The notes beneath the pieces are model-generated. The model saw nothing but the letters and a program-made list of their open reading frames with translations, ran no database searches and had not been told where the DNA came from. A stretch of DNA of 64,000 nucleotides from JAGDVO01 sp964590075 [NCBI: uncultured Aquificales bacterium] (GTDB taxonomy: Bacteria; Thermosulfidibacterota; Thermosulfidibacteria; Thermosulfidibacterales), in the NCBI GenBank assembly GCA_964590075.1, contig CAZPXS010000003.1, positions 62,001 through 126,000 on the forward strand, written 5' to 3'. How positions within the stretch are numbered: the first letter of the stretch is position 1; the number at the start of each line of letters is the position of its first letter. Positions 1-8,281 of the stretch are shown here, one piece after another. Made by a program: the position numbers and the translations under genes.

Positions 1-1152
1 GTTGTAAGAAAGATCCTTGAATTTCCAGAAAAAACAAGAGTTTTTGAAGGCAACACTCAGGCAGTATGTATATTGTTCTATGCAAAGCAAGTTAAAGAAG
101 ACTATGAAATTCATATTAAAACTAACATAAGCAGAGAGGAAAAATCAAATCTGTCCTCACTTGATTTTTTAAGGATAAAAAAGAGTGAGTTAAAAGAACT
201 AACTGGAGAGGATTACAGAATTCCTCTATTTTATAATCCAAAGGTCGAGTGGGAAGTTTTAAAGCATATCTCCAAGTTTCCGCCCTTCAAAGGAACCGAT
301 AAGGTTCCACCTGTTGGAGAAATTGGAGAAGGACATTTACATGAAACCTTTGACAAAGAATTTATGAGTGATGAGCCAGGGGACGACTTGCTTATAAAAG
401 GAATTCACCTTGACCGGTATTTTGTAAACCTTGACCCAAATGGACCAAAACCAAGGTGGATTGTGAATAAGGAGGAGTTTTTTAGGAGAAAGCCTGAAGC
501 AGAGAAAATAGCCGAAAAACACAAGATTATTGGAAGAAATACAATTAATAAAGCTTCCAAACCGAGACTAAGATTTGCACCTTTAGGGATAGGATATGTA
601 ATAACAAATGCCATTAAGTTTATAATAATCAACAACGATAGTTTAATGTCAAAGGAATATTTAATCTCATTGCTTAATTCATCGATTCTAAATTGGCGTT
701 TTGAATTGTTTTCTTTACAAAACAATATAAGAAATTACGAGATAGAAGAACTACCTATCCCAAGAATCTCATTGCAAGTTCAAAAAATTTTCATTATTTT
801 CGCTAAATACATGCTCTTCCTCAAGCAATACCAGAACTACTTTGCAAAAGATGATAGCCATCTTAACTACATCATTGACTACTTTGATAACCTCATAGAT
901 CGCCTTGTCTATGAACTCTATCTTGGAGATGTGTTGAAAGTCCCGATAAGGGAATTTGTTGAGGATAAACCTGAAGATATAGAACTTCCTGAGAATCTGC
1001 TTCAAGAATCTGAGGAAAAGCGTAAAATGTTGCTTAAAAAAATAGAGGAAGTATTTGAAAAACTTGAAAAGGACAAAAAGTTGAAAGAAAACTTATGCCT
1101 CATTAAGTCGCATCCATGGATCAAAGCAATACATGAGGCTCTGGAAAGATAA
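1..1152 (+). CDS. TaqI/Eco57I-type restriction-modification methylase, C-terminal part (partial)
   Basis: The frame is open from the first base of the window, so this is the 3' end of a longer gene; the TTG at 73 is internal. The visible part has no methylase catalytic motif. It matches the target-recognition domain of TaqI/Eco57I-like enzymes: a block reading RLRFAPLGIGYVITNA, then LLNSSILNW and IRNYEIEELPIPRI, the usual TRD signature, followed by a helical charged tail (LEKDKKLKEN). Such proteins are type IIG fused restriction-methylases or stand-alone adenine methylases that modify and/or cleave DNA. It sits just left of an integrase relic and the 3' end of tRNA-Pro, as expected for genes on an integrated element. 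Family fairly sure; whether a nuclease is fused cannot be seen. Confidence 0.8.
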   Translation, partial: VVRKILEFPEKTRVFEGNTQAVCILFYAKQVKEDYEIHIKTNISREEKSNLSSLDFLRIKKSELKELTGEDYRIPLFYNPKVEWEVLKHISKFPPFKGTDKVPPVGEIGEGHLHETFDKEFMSDEPGDDLLIKGIHLDRYFVNLDPNGPKPRWIVNKEEFFRRKPEAEKIAEKHKIIGRNTINKASKPRLRFAPLGIGYVITNAIKFIIINNDSLMSKEYLISLLNSSILNWRFELFSLQNNIRNYEIEELPIPRISLQVQKIFIIFAKYMLFLKQYQNYFAKDDSHLNYIIDYFDNLIDRLVYELYLGDVLKVPIREFVEDKPEDIELPENLLQESEEKRKMLLKKIEEVFEKLEKDKKLKENLCLIKSHPWIKAIHEALER

Positions 1153-1249
1153 AATTAGAAGGGAAATAAAATACCTAAAGGTCAAAGGATTTAAAATAAT
1201 AAAGGTATTATTAGAACACGAGCAGATAACAACCACCATGATATATTGA
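1151..1249 (+). pseudogene. Remnant of a tyrosine recombinase (integrase) C-terminus
   Basis: Translated in the frame ending at the TGA at 1247, this stretch reads KGFKIIKVLLEHEQITTTMIY and then stops. That resembles the last motif of phage/element tyrosine recombinases (usual form LLGHxxIxTTxIYTH), including the LLxH block and the terminal catalytic Tyr. No start codon, R-H-x-x-R box or upstream core domain is present, and the frame runs back into the 3' end of the methylase gene, so this is a fragment at most. Its place about 120 bp from the 3' end of tRNA-Pro supports a relic of an integration event. Inferred from motif shape only. Confidence 0.5.
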
Positions 1250-1370
1250 TCTATACAAAATTGGTTTTACTAGTGCTTAAAAATGCTATTCACATTCTGA
1301 AGGGCTATATATGGTCAACAGATGAATAATGGCATGGTTAATGTAAATTTAAAACCCATTAAAAATACTA

Positions 1371-1444
1371 TCGGGGCGAGCGGATTTGAACCGCTGACCC
1401 CCTGCTCCCAAGGCAGGTGCGCTGCCAGGCTGCGCTACGCCCCG
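1371..1444 (-). tRNA. tRNA-Pro (anticodon UGG)
   Basis: Reading the minus strand, a 7-bp acceptor stem (CGGGGCG with CGCCCCG), U8, a D arm, an anticodon stem CCTGC/GCAGG with loop CTTGGGA (anticodon TGG) and a T arm with loop TTCAAAT fold into a complete cloverleaf. The discriminator is A and CCA is not encoded. The 3' end faces the restriction gene and integrase relic on the left, the usual side for element insertion. Confidence 0.96.
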
Positions 1445-1454
1445 AGTCAAATCC

Positions 1455-1483
1455 TTGAATTATAACCAACACTAGTATATTAA
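1455..1483 (+). promoter_or_regulatory. Possible promoter of the phosphoglycerate mutase gene
   Basis: TTGAAT (1455-1460), 17 nt, then TATTAA (1478-1483), overlapping the oppositely directed tRNA-Pro promoter. It would give a leader of about 50 nt. Only a moderate match to consensus. Confidence 0.35.
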
Positions 1484-1501
1484 TGTAAGACAAATTGTCA
1501 A
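1474..1501 (-). promoter_or_regulatory. Promoter of tRNA-Pro
   Basis: On the minus strand a perfect -35 TTGACA (1496-1501) is followed after 16 nt by TATACT (1474-1479), about 30 nt upstream of the tRNA 5' end at 1444. Confidence 0.65.
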
Positions 1502-1542
1502 TAAGTAAAGGTAGATAAAAGTTAATAAGGATGGGAGACGTC

Positions 1543-2763
1543 ATGGGTGTGATTAAACATGTGTTAATAATTCCTGATGGAGCAAGTGACGAACCTATAG
1601 AAGAACTTGGCGGTAAAACCCCCCTTATGGTTGCCAGAAAACCAAATATAGACAGACTTGCCAGGGAAGGAGTGTGTGGATGGGTACTTAACGTCCCGGA
1701 CGGCATGTATCCAGGATCGGACGTTTGTATACTCAGCATACTCGGAGTTAATCCCGCCTCACCAGGCGTTTATACAGGTAGAGCCCCCTTAGAAGCAGCC
1801 AGTATGGGCATAGAAATGAAGGATACGGATGTTGCGTATAGGTGTAACTTAGTAAGAGTAGAGGATGGTATAATGGTTGATTATAGTGCAGGTCATATAC
1901 CAACGGAGGAGGCAAAAAAACTAATCCAAAAATTAAACGACGAAATTAAGGAAGAACAAATAAAATTTTATCCTGGCGTCAGTTACAGACATATAATGTT
2001 GTGGGAAAATGGTTGTAGTAATGTAAAGACAACCGCTCCCCATGATATCACTGGCCAGCCTATAGAGCCCTATCTTCCAAAGGGTGAATGCGCGGAAAAA
2101 CTCATAGACATAATGAATAAATCCAAAGAGATACTTAAGGGAGAAAGAGCAAATATGATATGGCTATGGGGTCAGGGTTCAAAACCAAAATTACCGTCCT
2201 TTTACGAGAGATTCGGAATAAATGGAGCTGTTATATCCGCAGTTGATCTTGCTAAAGGAATAGGTAAACTCATGGGTCTTGAAGTTTTGAATGTACCTGG
2301 AGTCACAGGCTATATAGACACAAATTACGAAGGGAAAGCAGACTATGCCATTAGATACCTCGAGGAAAGAGGCGATTTCGTTCTGATACACGTTGAAGCC
2401 CCGGATGAAGCGGGTCACAACGGTGATTATAAAGCAAAGATACAGGCCATAGAGGATATAGACTCCAAGATAGTAAAGAGAATACTAGATTGGGCAGAGG
2501 AAAAACAAGTCAAACTCAGGATCCTCTTACTACCTGATCATCCCACACCGGTAAAACTAAGAACACACAAGAGCGATATGGTACCTTTTGTAATGTGGAG
2601 TAATCTGGTGAAGGTGAGGGGAGAGGATTCCTTCGATGAAAAGACGTTGGAATATCTAAGACCAACCTACCTTAAGGAAGGATATAAGCTCATAAGGCTG
2701 TTTCTTGGTAAGGGATGTATGACAAGTTGTAGCGAGTGCGTTGTAGGTCAATGTGATATATAG
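1543..2763 (+). CDS. apgM: 2,3-bisphosphoglycerate-independent phosphoglycerate mutase, archaeal type
   Basis: Interconverts 3- and 2-phosphoglycerate in glycolysis/gluconeogenesis; metal-dependent member of the alkaline-phosphatase superfamily. The start [10 protein letters not shown] carries the first metal ligand Asp12, and [12 protein letters not shown] has the phospho-acceptor Ser59. Later metal-site blocks are [13 protein letters not shown] and LLPDHPTP, and THKSDMVPF follows. The length (406 aa) matches ApgM (about 400 aa), not bacterial GpmI (about 510). ATG 1543 is preferred because GGGAG lies 5 nt ahead; ATG 1531 in the same frame has no spaced RBS. Some bacterial members were once proposed to be homoserine kinases, so the substrate is not settled. 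The last 15 residues form an unusual Cys tail (C392, C396, C399, C404). Confidence 0.85.
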   Translation: MGVIKHVLIIPDGASDEPIEELGGKTPLMVARKPNIDRLAREGVCGWVLNVPDGMYPGSDVCILSILGVNPASPGVYTGRAPLEAASMGIEMKDTDVAYRCNLVRVEDGIMVDYSAGHIPTEEAKKLIQKLNDEIKEEQIKFYPGVSYRHIMLWENGCSNVKTTAPHDITGQPIEPYLPKGECAEKLIDIMNKSKEILKGERANMIWLWGQGSKPKLPSFYERFGINGAVISAVDLAKGIGKLMGLEVLNVPGVTGYIDTNYEGKADYAIRYLEERGDFVLIHVEAPDEAGHNGDYKAKIQAIEDIDSKIVKRILDWAEEKQVKLRILLLPDHPTPVKLRTHKSDMVPFVMWSNLVKVRGEDSFDEKTLEYLRPTYLKEGYKLIRLFLGKGCMTSCSECVVGQCDI

Positions 2764-2775
2764 GAAAGGGAACTT

Positions 2776-4179
2776 ATGGGAAGTCAAAACATAGGAGCAC
2801 TTCTGCCCATATGGAGTGCTTTTCCATTTGTTTTTATGCTTCTTTCCATATCGACACTTCCTCTAATCGCTCCCAGATTCTGGCACAAAAACTATGGAAA
2901 AGTCTCTCTATTCTGGGCATTAGTTACAACGGTTTATTTAACCTATAGATTCGGTACCCATGGAATACATGAGATACTGGAGGTTCTCGTAGCTGATTAT
3001 ATTCCCTTCATAATACTGATAGGATCGCTGTATATAGCTGCCGGCGGTTTATTCATAAAGGGTAGGCTCGATGGCTCACCAAAATCTAACACAGTTTTAC
3101 TAACCATAGGTACCCTAATCGCTTCATTGATAGGTACAACCGGTGCCTCTATGGTTTTGATAAGACCGCTTATAAGATCCAACTTGAACAGAAAAATCAG
3201 GCCCTATCTAATAGTGATATTTATATTCCTAGTATCCAATATAGGTGGTGCACTAACACCGATAGGTGATCCACCCCTCTTTCTGGGATTTATCAAGGGA
3301 ATCCCCTTTTTCTGGACATTGAGATTAATAGAGGAGATGTTAATCGTCGTTATCCCTCTACTTGTTATATTTTACCTAATTGACAGCTATTTCTATAAAC
3401 AAGATATGAAATTGGGCTTTCAGGGAGAATTTGAAACTATAGCTATAGAAGAGATGAAGGAAGGCGAGGAGGTAAAGAGGGAGAAACTAATAACGATAGA
3501 AGGTAGTAGAAACCTAATAATAATAATTCTGATAGTAATAACCGTTATTTTAAGTGGTAAGATCAACCTTGGTAAAGTCGAGATACTCGGGGTAGAGAGA
3601 GCCACTCAGGATGTGGCGAGGGATATTATAATTGCCACTCTCGCTATAATCTCACTAAAGACCACATCCAAGGAAATAAGAAATAAAAACGAATTTTCAT
3701 GGGGACCTATAAAGGAAGTAGTGATACTATTTTTTGGAATATTCGTATCGATGGTACCTGCGGTAAGGATACTACAAGCCGGGGAAAAAGGGGCACTGAG
3801 GTTCATCATAGAAACCCTTAAATACCCATACCACTATTTCTGGGCTTGCGGGATTCTCTCATCCTTTTTAGATAACGCCCCAACTTACCTCGTATTTTTA
3901 AATTCAGCCATAGGCAAATTCTATCCAATGGTTAACGAAAAGATAGCTGTACACAAATTGCTAATGGAACATCCAAGGTACCTTGAGGCTATATCTTGCG
4001 GCGCGGTGTTTTTTGGTTCTATGACCTATATAGGAAATGCTCCAAACCTACTTACCGCATCAATATCGGCGGAATACGGTATAAGGATGCCAAGCTTTTT
4101 CGGATATATCCTTAAATACTCCATACCACTTCTCATACCACTATTTATACTGGTAACGTTTATATTCTTCGCAGGATAA
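2776..4179 (+). CDS. NhaD/ArsB-family sodium:proton antiporter-like membrane protein
   Basis: An integral membrane transporter of the ion-transporter superfamily (467 aa, about 12 hydrophobic segments). The two inverted-repeat hallmarks are visible: NIGGALTPIGDPPLFLGF in the first half, and SFLDNAPTYLVF plus MTYIGNAPNLL in the second. These Asp/Asn-Pro motifs are typical of NhaD and related putative citrate/Na+:H+ carriers. A charged cytoplasmic loop (about residues 215-245, EGEFETIAIEEMKEGEEVKR) divides the halves. It starts 12 nt after the mutase with GGAAAGGGAA as RBS, so they are probably cotranscribed. The transported ion cannot be read from sequence; Na+/H+ exchange is the family default. 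Confidence 0.75.
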   Translation: MGSQNIGALLPIWSAFPFVFMLLSISTLPLIAPRFWHKNYGKVSLFWALVTTVYLTYRFGTHGIHEILEVLVADYIPFIILIGSLYIAAGGLFIKGRLDGSPKSNTVLLTIGTLIASLIGTTGASMVLIRPLIRSNLNRKIRPYLIVIFIFLVSNIGGALTPIGDPPLFLGFIKGIPFFWTLRLIEEMLIVVIPLLVIFYLIDSYFYKQDMKLGFQGEFETIAIEEMKEGEEVKREKLITIEGSRNLIIIILIVITVILSGKINLGKVEILGVERATQDVARDIIIATLAIISLKTTSKEIRNKNEFSWGPIKEVVILFFGIFVSMVPAVRILQAGEKGALRFIIETLKYPYHYFWACGILSSFLDNAPTYLVFLNSAIGKFYPMVNEKIAVHKLLMEHPRYLEAISCGAVFFGSMTYIGNAPNLLTASISAEYGIRMPSFFGYILKYSIPLLIPLFILVTFIFFAG

Positions 4180-4195
4180 CTTAAGTTTTTTATTT

Positions 4196-4600
4196 CTATC
4201 CTCCCTGTTTTTTCATATCCCTTACGAAGCGAGATATCCCCTCAAGAGTCTCGGTGGATAGAAAGTGTTCCATCTTGTGAACATCCATAATAGCTATATC
4301 ATGTGGAACGCCAAGCACATCAACGAGAAATCTGAATATAAGCTTCCTCCTCTCTTCCATCCTCCTACTAAAACTCAAACCCTCCTCTGTTAACGTGACA
4401 AAACTATTCTTCTCATAGTTAACCAAGCCGAGCTTACTCAACTGCTTGAGCGCATTTACAACACTCGATAACTTCACATTCCTCCTTTTCGCAACATCCC
4501 TAACTCTAACCGCAGGTTGGTGTTTCAAAATTTCATAAATATCGAGAAGATAGTCCTCAAGCGACTCACTTAAAACAAGCTCTCTTCTTTCGTTCCTCAT
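4196..4600 (-). CDS. DtxR/MntR-family metal-dependent regulator
   Basis: A small (134 aa) repressor with an N-terminal winged helix (SESLEDYLLDIYEIL, RVRDVAKRRNVKLSSVVNALKQLSKLGLVNYE) and a dimerisation/metal domain containing HKMEHFLSTETLEGI. The H-x-x-E-H block replaces the C-x-x-E-H metal site of DtxR, and the MntR Glu11 position is Leu, so metal preference is uncertain. There is no C-terminal SH3 domain; FeoA supplies that fold next door. It is the last gene of the porin-feoB-feoA-dtxR operon and probably controls it through the inverted repeats at the operon promoter. Fe(II) is the likely co-repressor from context (inference). Confidence 0.85.
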   Translation of the reverse strand: MRNERRELVLSESLEDYLLDIYEILKHQPAVRVRDVAKRRNVKLSSVVNALKQLSKLGLVNYEKNSFVTLTEEGLSFSRRMEERRKLIFRFLVDVLGVPHDIAIMDVHKMEHFLSTETLEGISRFVRDMKKQGG

Positions 4601-4610
4601 TTTACCTATC

Positions 4611-4886
4611 TCAAACCTTCTCCACTACTATTTTTGATGCCATACCTCTACCTATCGCTACCTTGGATTCACCAACCTTAACTATAACTGGTCCTCTTCC
4701 TTCGTTTTTAACCACTTCCACAATCTGTCCAATCCCTATACCCATACCGGCTAATCTACTTATTATACCTTTACCTCCCCCCCCTCCACAGCCACCATGA
4801 CCACGACTACATCCGCCATGACCACCTCTTAATACATCAACTATTCTGACCCTATCCCCATCCTTAGCCTCAGATAGGTACATCAT
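4611..4886 (-). CDS. feoA: FeoA-like ferrous iron transport protein with His/Cys/Gly insertion
   Basis: An SH3-like cytosolic partner of FeoB (91 aa). The core SEAKDGDRVRIVDVLRGG ... ISRLAGMGIGIGQIVEVVKNEG ... VKVGESKVAIGRGMASKIVV is FeoA. Between the first strand and the RLAGMGI helix lies about 20 residues of Gly with H23, C26, H30 and C33 (pattern GGHGGCSRGHGGC), longer than the usual FeoA loop and a plausible metal-binding segment. It starts with tandem ATG codons behind GGAGGGT, 20 nt after feoB and 10 nt before dtxR. Function by family; role of the insertion unknown. Confidence 0.88.
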   Translation of the reverse strand: MMYLSEAKDGDRVRIVDVLRGGHGGCSRGHGGCGGGGGKGIISRLAGMGIGIGQIVEVVKNEGRGPVIVKVGESKVAIGRGMASKIVVEKV

Positions 4887-4906
4887 ACCCTCCTATCTAA
4901 AGAAAT

Positions 4907-7063
4907 TTATAATACTCTAGCTATGTTGTAAACGATAAAAGAAGCTACCCAAGGCACAAGGGAGTAGATGATAATCACCCTTAACAGGAAACCAACGCCA
5001 AATTCAGAAAGATAAGTTGCCATAAGTGCACTACAGGGCCAATAGAGTAAAACAAAGACCATAAAGGACAGAGCATTTTCTCTATTAAAATTCTCCCTTA
5101 TTTTATCCTTTAAAGTACCCCCTGCCTCTTCTGCCTCAAACTTCTTGGGAGTTACTGAAAATAGATTGATAACAGCCCTGTCAAGGGCATCTACAAAGCC
5201 CAAAACCTGCCTCTTTAGATCATCGATAAAGGTCCTATAGTCCATAACTTCGTTACCACCCTTATTTTCCTCTTCAGCCCCATATAGTATAGACATGGTG
5301 CTTATAACTATCTCCTTGGCGGCAACTCCAGTTACTATAGCGGCAGTTTTTCTCCAATCCTCTATACCTATAGGCTTAAAAACAGGTAGAATTGCCCTTG
5401 AGATAGTACCTAAAACGGTATCCTCTTTCTTAGCCCCATAGGGTATATTACTCAAAAGCCATATTATTATGGATGAAATCAGAATAAAAGTTCCTGCTTT
5501 TTTAACGAAGTGTTTGAGCTTTTCCCAGGTAAATATCGTGAGGTAACTTAAAGTTGGCATTCGGTAAGCTGGTAACTCAAGTATAAGCTCAGGACTACTC
5601 CCTTTATAGACAAACCTGTTTAATATCAAACCTACAACAAAGGCAACCACAACACCCAGTGCATATATGAGAAATAGAATCGTTCCAGAGGAATCTGGAA
5701 AAATTGCTCCTATCAGCAACATATATACAGGCAAACGAGCACTACATGACATACAGGGTATGAGTAAAGCAGTTATCTTTCTCTCCCTCTCAGTTTCAAG
5801 TACCCTTGTAGCAAAGACCGATGGAACGTTACATCCAAAACCTATAATTAAGGGAATAAAAGACTTACCGTGTAAACCAAAGAGATGCATTATTCTATCA
5901 ACTATAACCGCTATCCTTGCCATCAAACCACTACCTTCGAGGAAGGTTATCAAAAACATCACAACAGCAACAAGCGGTATAAAGGACAGGACTCCTCCAA
6001 CACCGGCAAACACCCCCTCCTTGATAAGATTAATGATACCCTCCGGTAAACCTAAACCACTTAAAACAAAGATAACCCACTTTGCAGCAAAATCACTTAT
6101 AAAACCATCAAGCCAATCACATAAAGGAGCGGTAAAATCAAAGGTTATCTTAAAAATTACCCAAATTATGAATAGAAATGCCGGTAAACCAAGGTATCTA
6201 TTAAGTATGATCTTGTCTAATTTTTCCGTAAACTCAAGATTCCCTAACTTTTTCTTTTTAACATACTCTTTATATATACCGTTTACTATTCCCAAACGAG
6301 CTCTATTAATCACCATGTAAGCATCATCGTTAAAGATCTTCTTAATCTTTGTTTTAATATCTTCCAAGTAATTTAAGAACTCTTCATCAAGATCTATCTT
6401 ACTCAAAATATTTTCATCTTCTTCTAATATTCTAATCGAAATCCAGTAGGGATCATACTTTTCTCTAATATTAGGATATTTTTCAACTAATTTTTTAGAT
6501 ACTTCTTCAATAAAATTCCCTGTTTCTCCCTTATACTTTACCTTCTTAACCTTTATTACACTTGGATCCTGAGAATAAGCCTTTATAAATTCCAGTATCT
6601 CCCTTATACCAATACCCTTTATTGCAACAGTCGGTATTATCTTTACTCCGAGTGTCTCCTCTAATCCCCTTATATCTATCTCGTAACCGAGCTTTTTAGC
6701 CTCGTCGAATATATTTAGGGCAACAATGGTAGGTAAACCTATCTCGAGAACCTGTATCAATAGATAGAGGCTCTTTTCCAAATTAGTGGCATCAGCTACG
6801 AAAAGGACAAGATCCGGTTTTTCATCGATCAGGAAATCAACGGCTATCTTCTCTTCCACCGAATAGGGATAAAGACTATACACGCCTGGTAGATCGACAA
6901 GTTCGAGCTCTACACCGTTTAGGCTCATCTTAGCATACTTCTTCTCAACGGTAACACCAGGCCAGTTTCCAACCTCCAATCTTGATCCGCTGATGGCATT
7001 AATTAGAGTTGTTTTTCCTGTATTGGGGCTTCCTACTACTGCTACTCTAATACTAGCACCCAT
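4907..7063 (-). CDS. feoB: FeoB ferrous iron transporter
   Basis: GTP-driven Fe(II) uptake across the inner membrane (718 aa). The N-terminal G domain has G1 GSPNTGKT (11-18), switch I region GNWPGVTVEKK, G3 DLPGVYSLYPYS and G4 NIFD, followed by a helical GDI spacer. The membrane domain has both Gate motifs with conserved Cys: LLIPCMSCSARLPVY and TGVAAKEIVISTMSILYG, plus a late VLLYWPCSALMAT segment. AGGAGGGC precedes the ATG. It lies 44 nt after the porin stop and 20 nt before feoA; no FeoC is seen. Expected to be under DtxR control as a unit with the porin. Confidence 0.96.
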   Translation of the reverse strand: MGASIRVAVVGSPNTGKTTLINAISGSRLEVGNWPGVTVEKKYAKMSLNGVELELVDLPGVYSLYPYSVEEKIAVDFLIDEKPDLVLFVADATNLEKSLYLLIQVLEIGLPTIVALNIFDEAKKLGYEIDIRGLEETLGVKIIPTVAIKGIGIREILEFIKAYSQDPSVIKVKKVKYKGETGNFIEEVSKKLVEKYPNIREKYDPYWISIRILEEDENILSKIDLDEEFLNYLEDIKTKIKKIFNDDAYMVINRARLGIVNGIYKEYVKKKKLGNLEFTEKLDKIILNRYLGLPAFLFIIWVIFKITFDFTAPLCDWLDGFISDFAAKWVIFVLSGLGLPEGIINLIKEGVFAGVGGVLSFIPLVAVVMFLITFLEGSGLMARIAVIVDRIMHLFGLHGKSFIPLIIGFGCNVPSVFATRVLETERERKITALLIPCMSCSARLPVYMLLIGAIFPDSSGTILFLIYALGVVVAFVVGLILNRFVYKGSSPELILELPAYRMPTLSYLTIFTWEKLKHFVKKAGTFILISSIIIWLLSNIPYGAKKEDTVLGTISRAILPVFKPIGIEDWRKTAAIVTGVAAKEIVISTMSILYGAEEENKGGNEVMDYRTFIDDLKRQVLGFVDALDRAVINLFSVTPKKFEAEEAGGTLKDKIRENFNRENALSFMVFVLLYWPCSALMATYLSEFGVGFLLRVIIIYSLVPWVASFIVYNIARVL

Positions 7064-7107
7064 GATGCCCTCCTATTCCTTCACACCTAAAAGGATACTA
7101 TCCACCT

Positions 7108-8211
7108 TCAACCATAAATCACACCTTCTCTGTTCTTATCCTCCTCATCTCTGGTTCTATCCTTCATATACTGAATATCAAGTGTAAGGTGTGATTTTAG
7201 AATTTTGTATTCAACAAGTGGAATCTTTAAAAAGGCTTCTAATACATGGGTATAACTAATCTCGGCTCTTTTTAGAGCATCGAGGTAACTATAACCGGTT
7301 CCAAGGGTAAATCTTCTACCAAAGATATCTATAAAATAGGATAGGCCGAATGATACGAAGCTCCTATAGGTAACCTCAGGGTGATCGTCCTGCCAACCGG
7401 CCCTCAAGAAAGCTCCAAGCTTATCCTTGATCAAATCTTGATCAAAGGAGATACCAAATCCGTATAATCTCTCCCTATCTATCTCGGTAGAGGTAAAGCC
7501 GTAGAATCTATAGTTACCTTCGCCTAGGGAAGTATCAACCTTTACACCAAACTGACCTGCCACGTAGTTATAATGGTAGCCACTTTCGCTTTTAGAGTTC
7601 ATGATGACAAGCCTAAAGCTATATGGATCCTTTTCAAACTCCAAGGTACCACCTAAGTCATAGCTTAGGAGATTAGCAACAGGAGAGTTAACAAAGACCT
7701 CGTTCATGAACTGAGTAACCTCATCATTTGCAAACCTGTTGTCATCTATATATCTAGTGGAATCTATCAACCCCAGCGTGATACCTAAAGTGGAATTATT
7801 GGCAAACTTAAATGATCTCTTATACCAAGCCTCCATAAGGTTATTTCTCCAGAAACCACTATGGTTGTTTATGTGATGCAAATCGTCGGAGAGATCATCG
7901 GCATAGGGTTTCAACTCAAAAGGATTTACCCTGTTTAAGGCATTTTTCGAACTAACCGAACCTCTCATAAAAAACTCATCAAACTCGGTAGGCTTAAAAT
8001 CTAGATTCGCTTCAAATACACCAGCACCTCTATCACGATTTTCAAAATCGCCAGTTTTTCTTTCAAGCCACTGATAGACCACACCAAAATAACCTTCCAC
8101 AGAGAGCTTATCGTTAATTTCAACCGCAGAAACCTTCGCTACATAGATAGATCCACATAGAATGACGGTAGAAATTATAGATAGCTTACGAAACAACTTA
8201 CGGAGCCCCAT
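7108..8211 (-). CDS. Outer-membrane beta-barrel porin (OprB-like) heading the feo operon; in-frame UGA near the C-terminus
   Basis: It has a signal peptide (about residues 1-29, basic start, hydrophobic core, cleavage near KVSA) and then alternating hydrophobic/polar strands with aromatic girdles (WYKRSFKF, YRSFVSFGLSYF, YSYLDALKR). This resembles carbohydrate-selective OprB-type porins, though the family assignment is tentative. The TGA at 7108-7110 ends the frame after GVIYG. Reading on in the same frame gives RWIVSF and a TAG at 7087-7089. That continuation gives alternating hydrophobic residues and a terminal Phe, the standard outer-membrane assembly signal, so the natural end is probably 7087. 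As first gene before feoB it may let Fe(II) or a small chelate cross the outer membrane (inference). The RBS is GGGAGGCGGG. Confidence 0.72.
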   Translation of the reverse strand: MGLRKLFRKLSIISTVILCGSIYVAKVSAVEINDKLSVEGYFGVVYQWLERKTGDFENRDRGAGVFEANLDFKPTEFDEFFMRGSVSSKNALNRVNPFELKPYADDLSDDLHHINNHSGFWRNNLMEAWYKRSFKFANNSTLGITLGLIDSTRYIDDNRFANDEVTQFMNEVFVNSPVANLLSYDLGGTLEFEKDPYSFRLVIMNSKSESGYHYNYVAGQFGVKVDTSLGEGNYRFYGFTSTEIDRERLYGFGISFDQDLIKDKLGAFLRAGWQDDHPEVTYRSFVSFGLSYFIDIFGRRFTLGTGYSYLDALKRAEISYTHVLEAFLKIPLVEYKILKSHLTLDIQYMKDRTRDEEDKNREGVIYG

Positions 8212-8236
8212 TTCCCGCCTCCCATAAGCATTAGAT

Positions 8237-8271
8237 ACATTTAACTAGATAATACATGGCTAACTAAATGT
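8237..8271. promoter_or_regulatory. Imperfect inverted repeat over the feo operon promoter (candidate DtxR operator)
   Basis: ACATTTAACTAG (8237-8248) and CTAACTAAATGT (8260-8271) pair at 10 of 12 positions around an 11-nt centre. On the minus strand the half site TTTAGTTAGCC resembles the DtxR box half TTAGGTTAGCC. The position between -35 and -10 suits a repressor. Confidence 0.5.
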
Positions 8272-8274
8272 CAA
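8247..8274 (-). promoter_or_regulatory. Promoter of the porin-feoB-feoA-dtxR operon
   Basis: A perfect -35 TTGACA (8269-8274) is followed after 16 nt by TTATCT (8247-8252) on the minus strand, about 30 nt before the porin RBS. An imperfect inverted repeat covers both boxes. Confidence 0.6.
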
Positions 8275-8281
8275 TAGTCTA

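Noticed and set aside
1368-1739. 123-codon frame on the minus strand over tRNA-Pro
   Set aside because: Runs through a tRNA gene and the start of the mutase gene.
5667-6320. 217-codon open frame opposite to feoB
   Set aside because: Antisense to the FeoB membrane domain; low-complexity basic/Ser-rich product without motifs or RBS.
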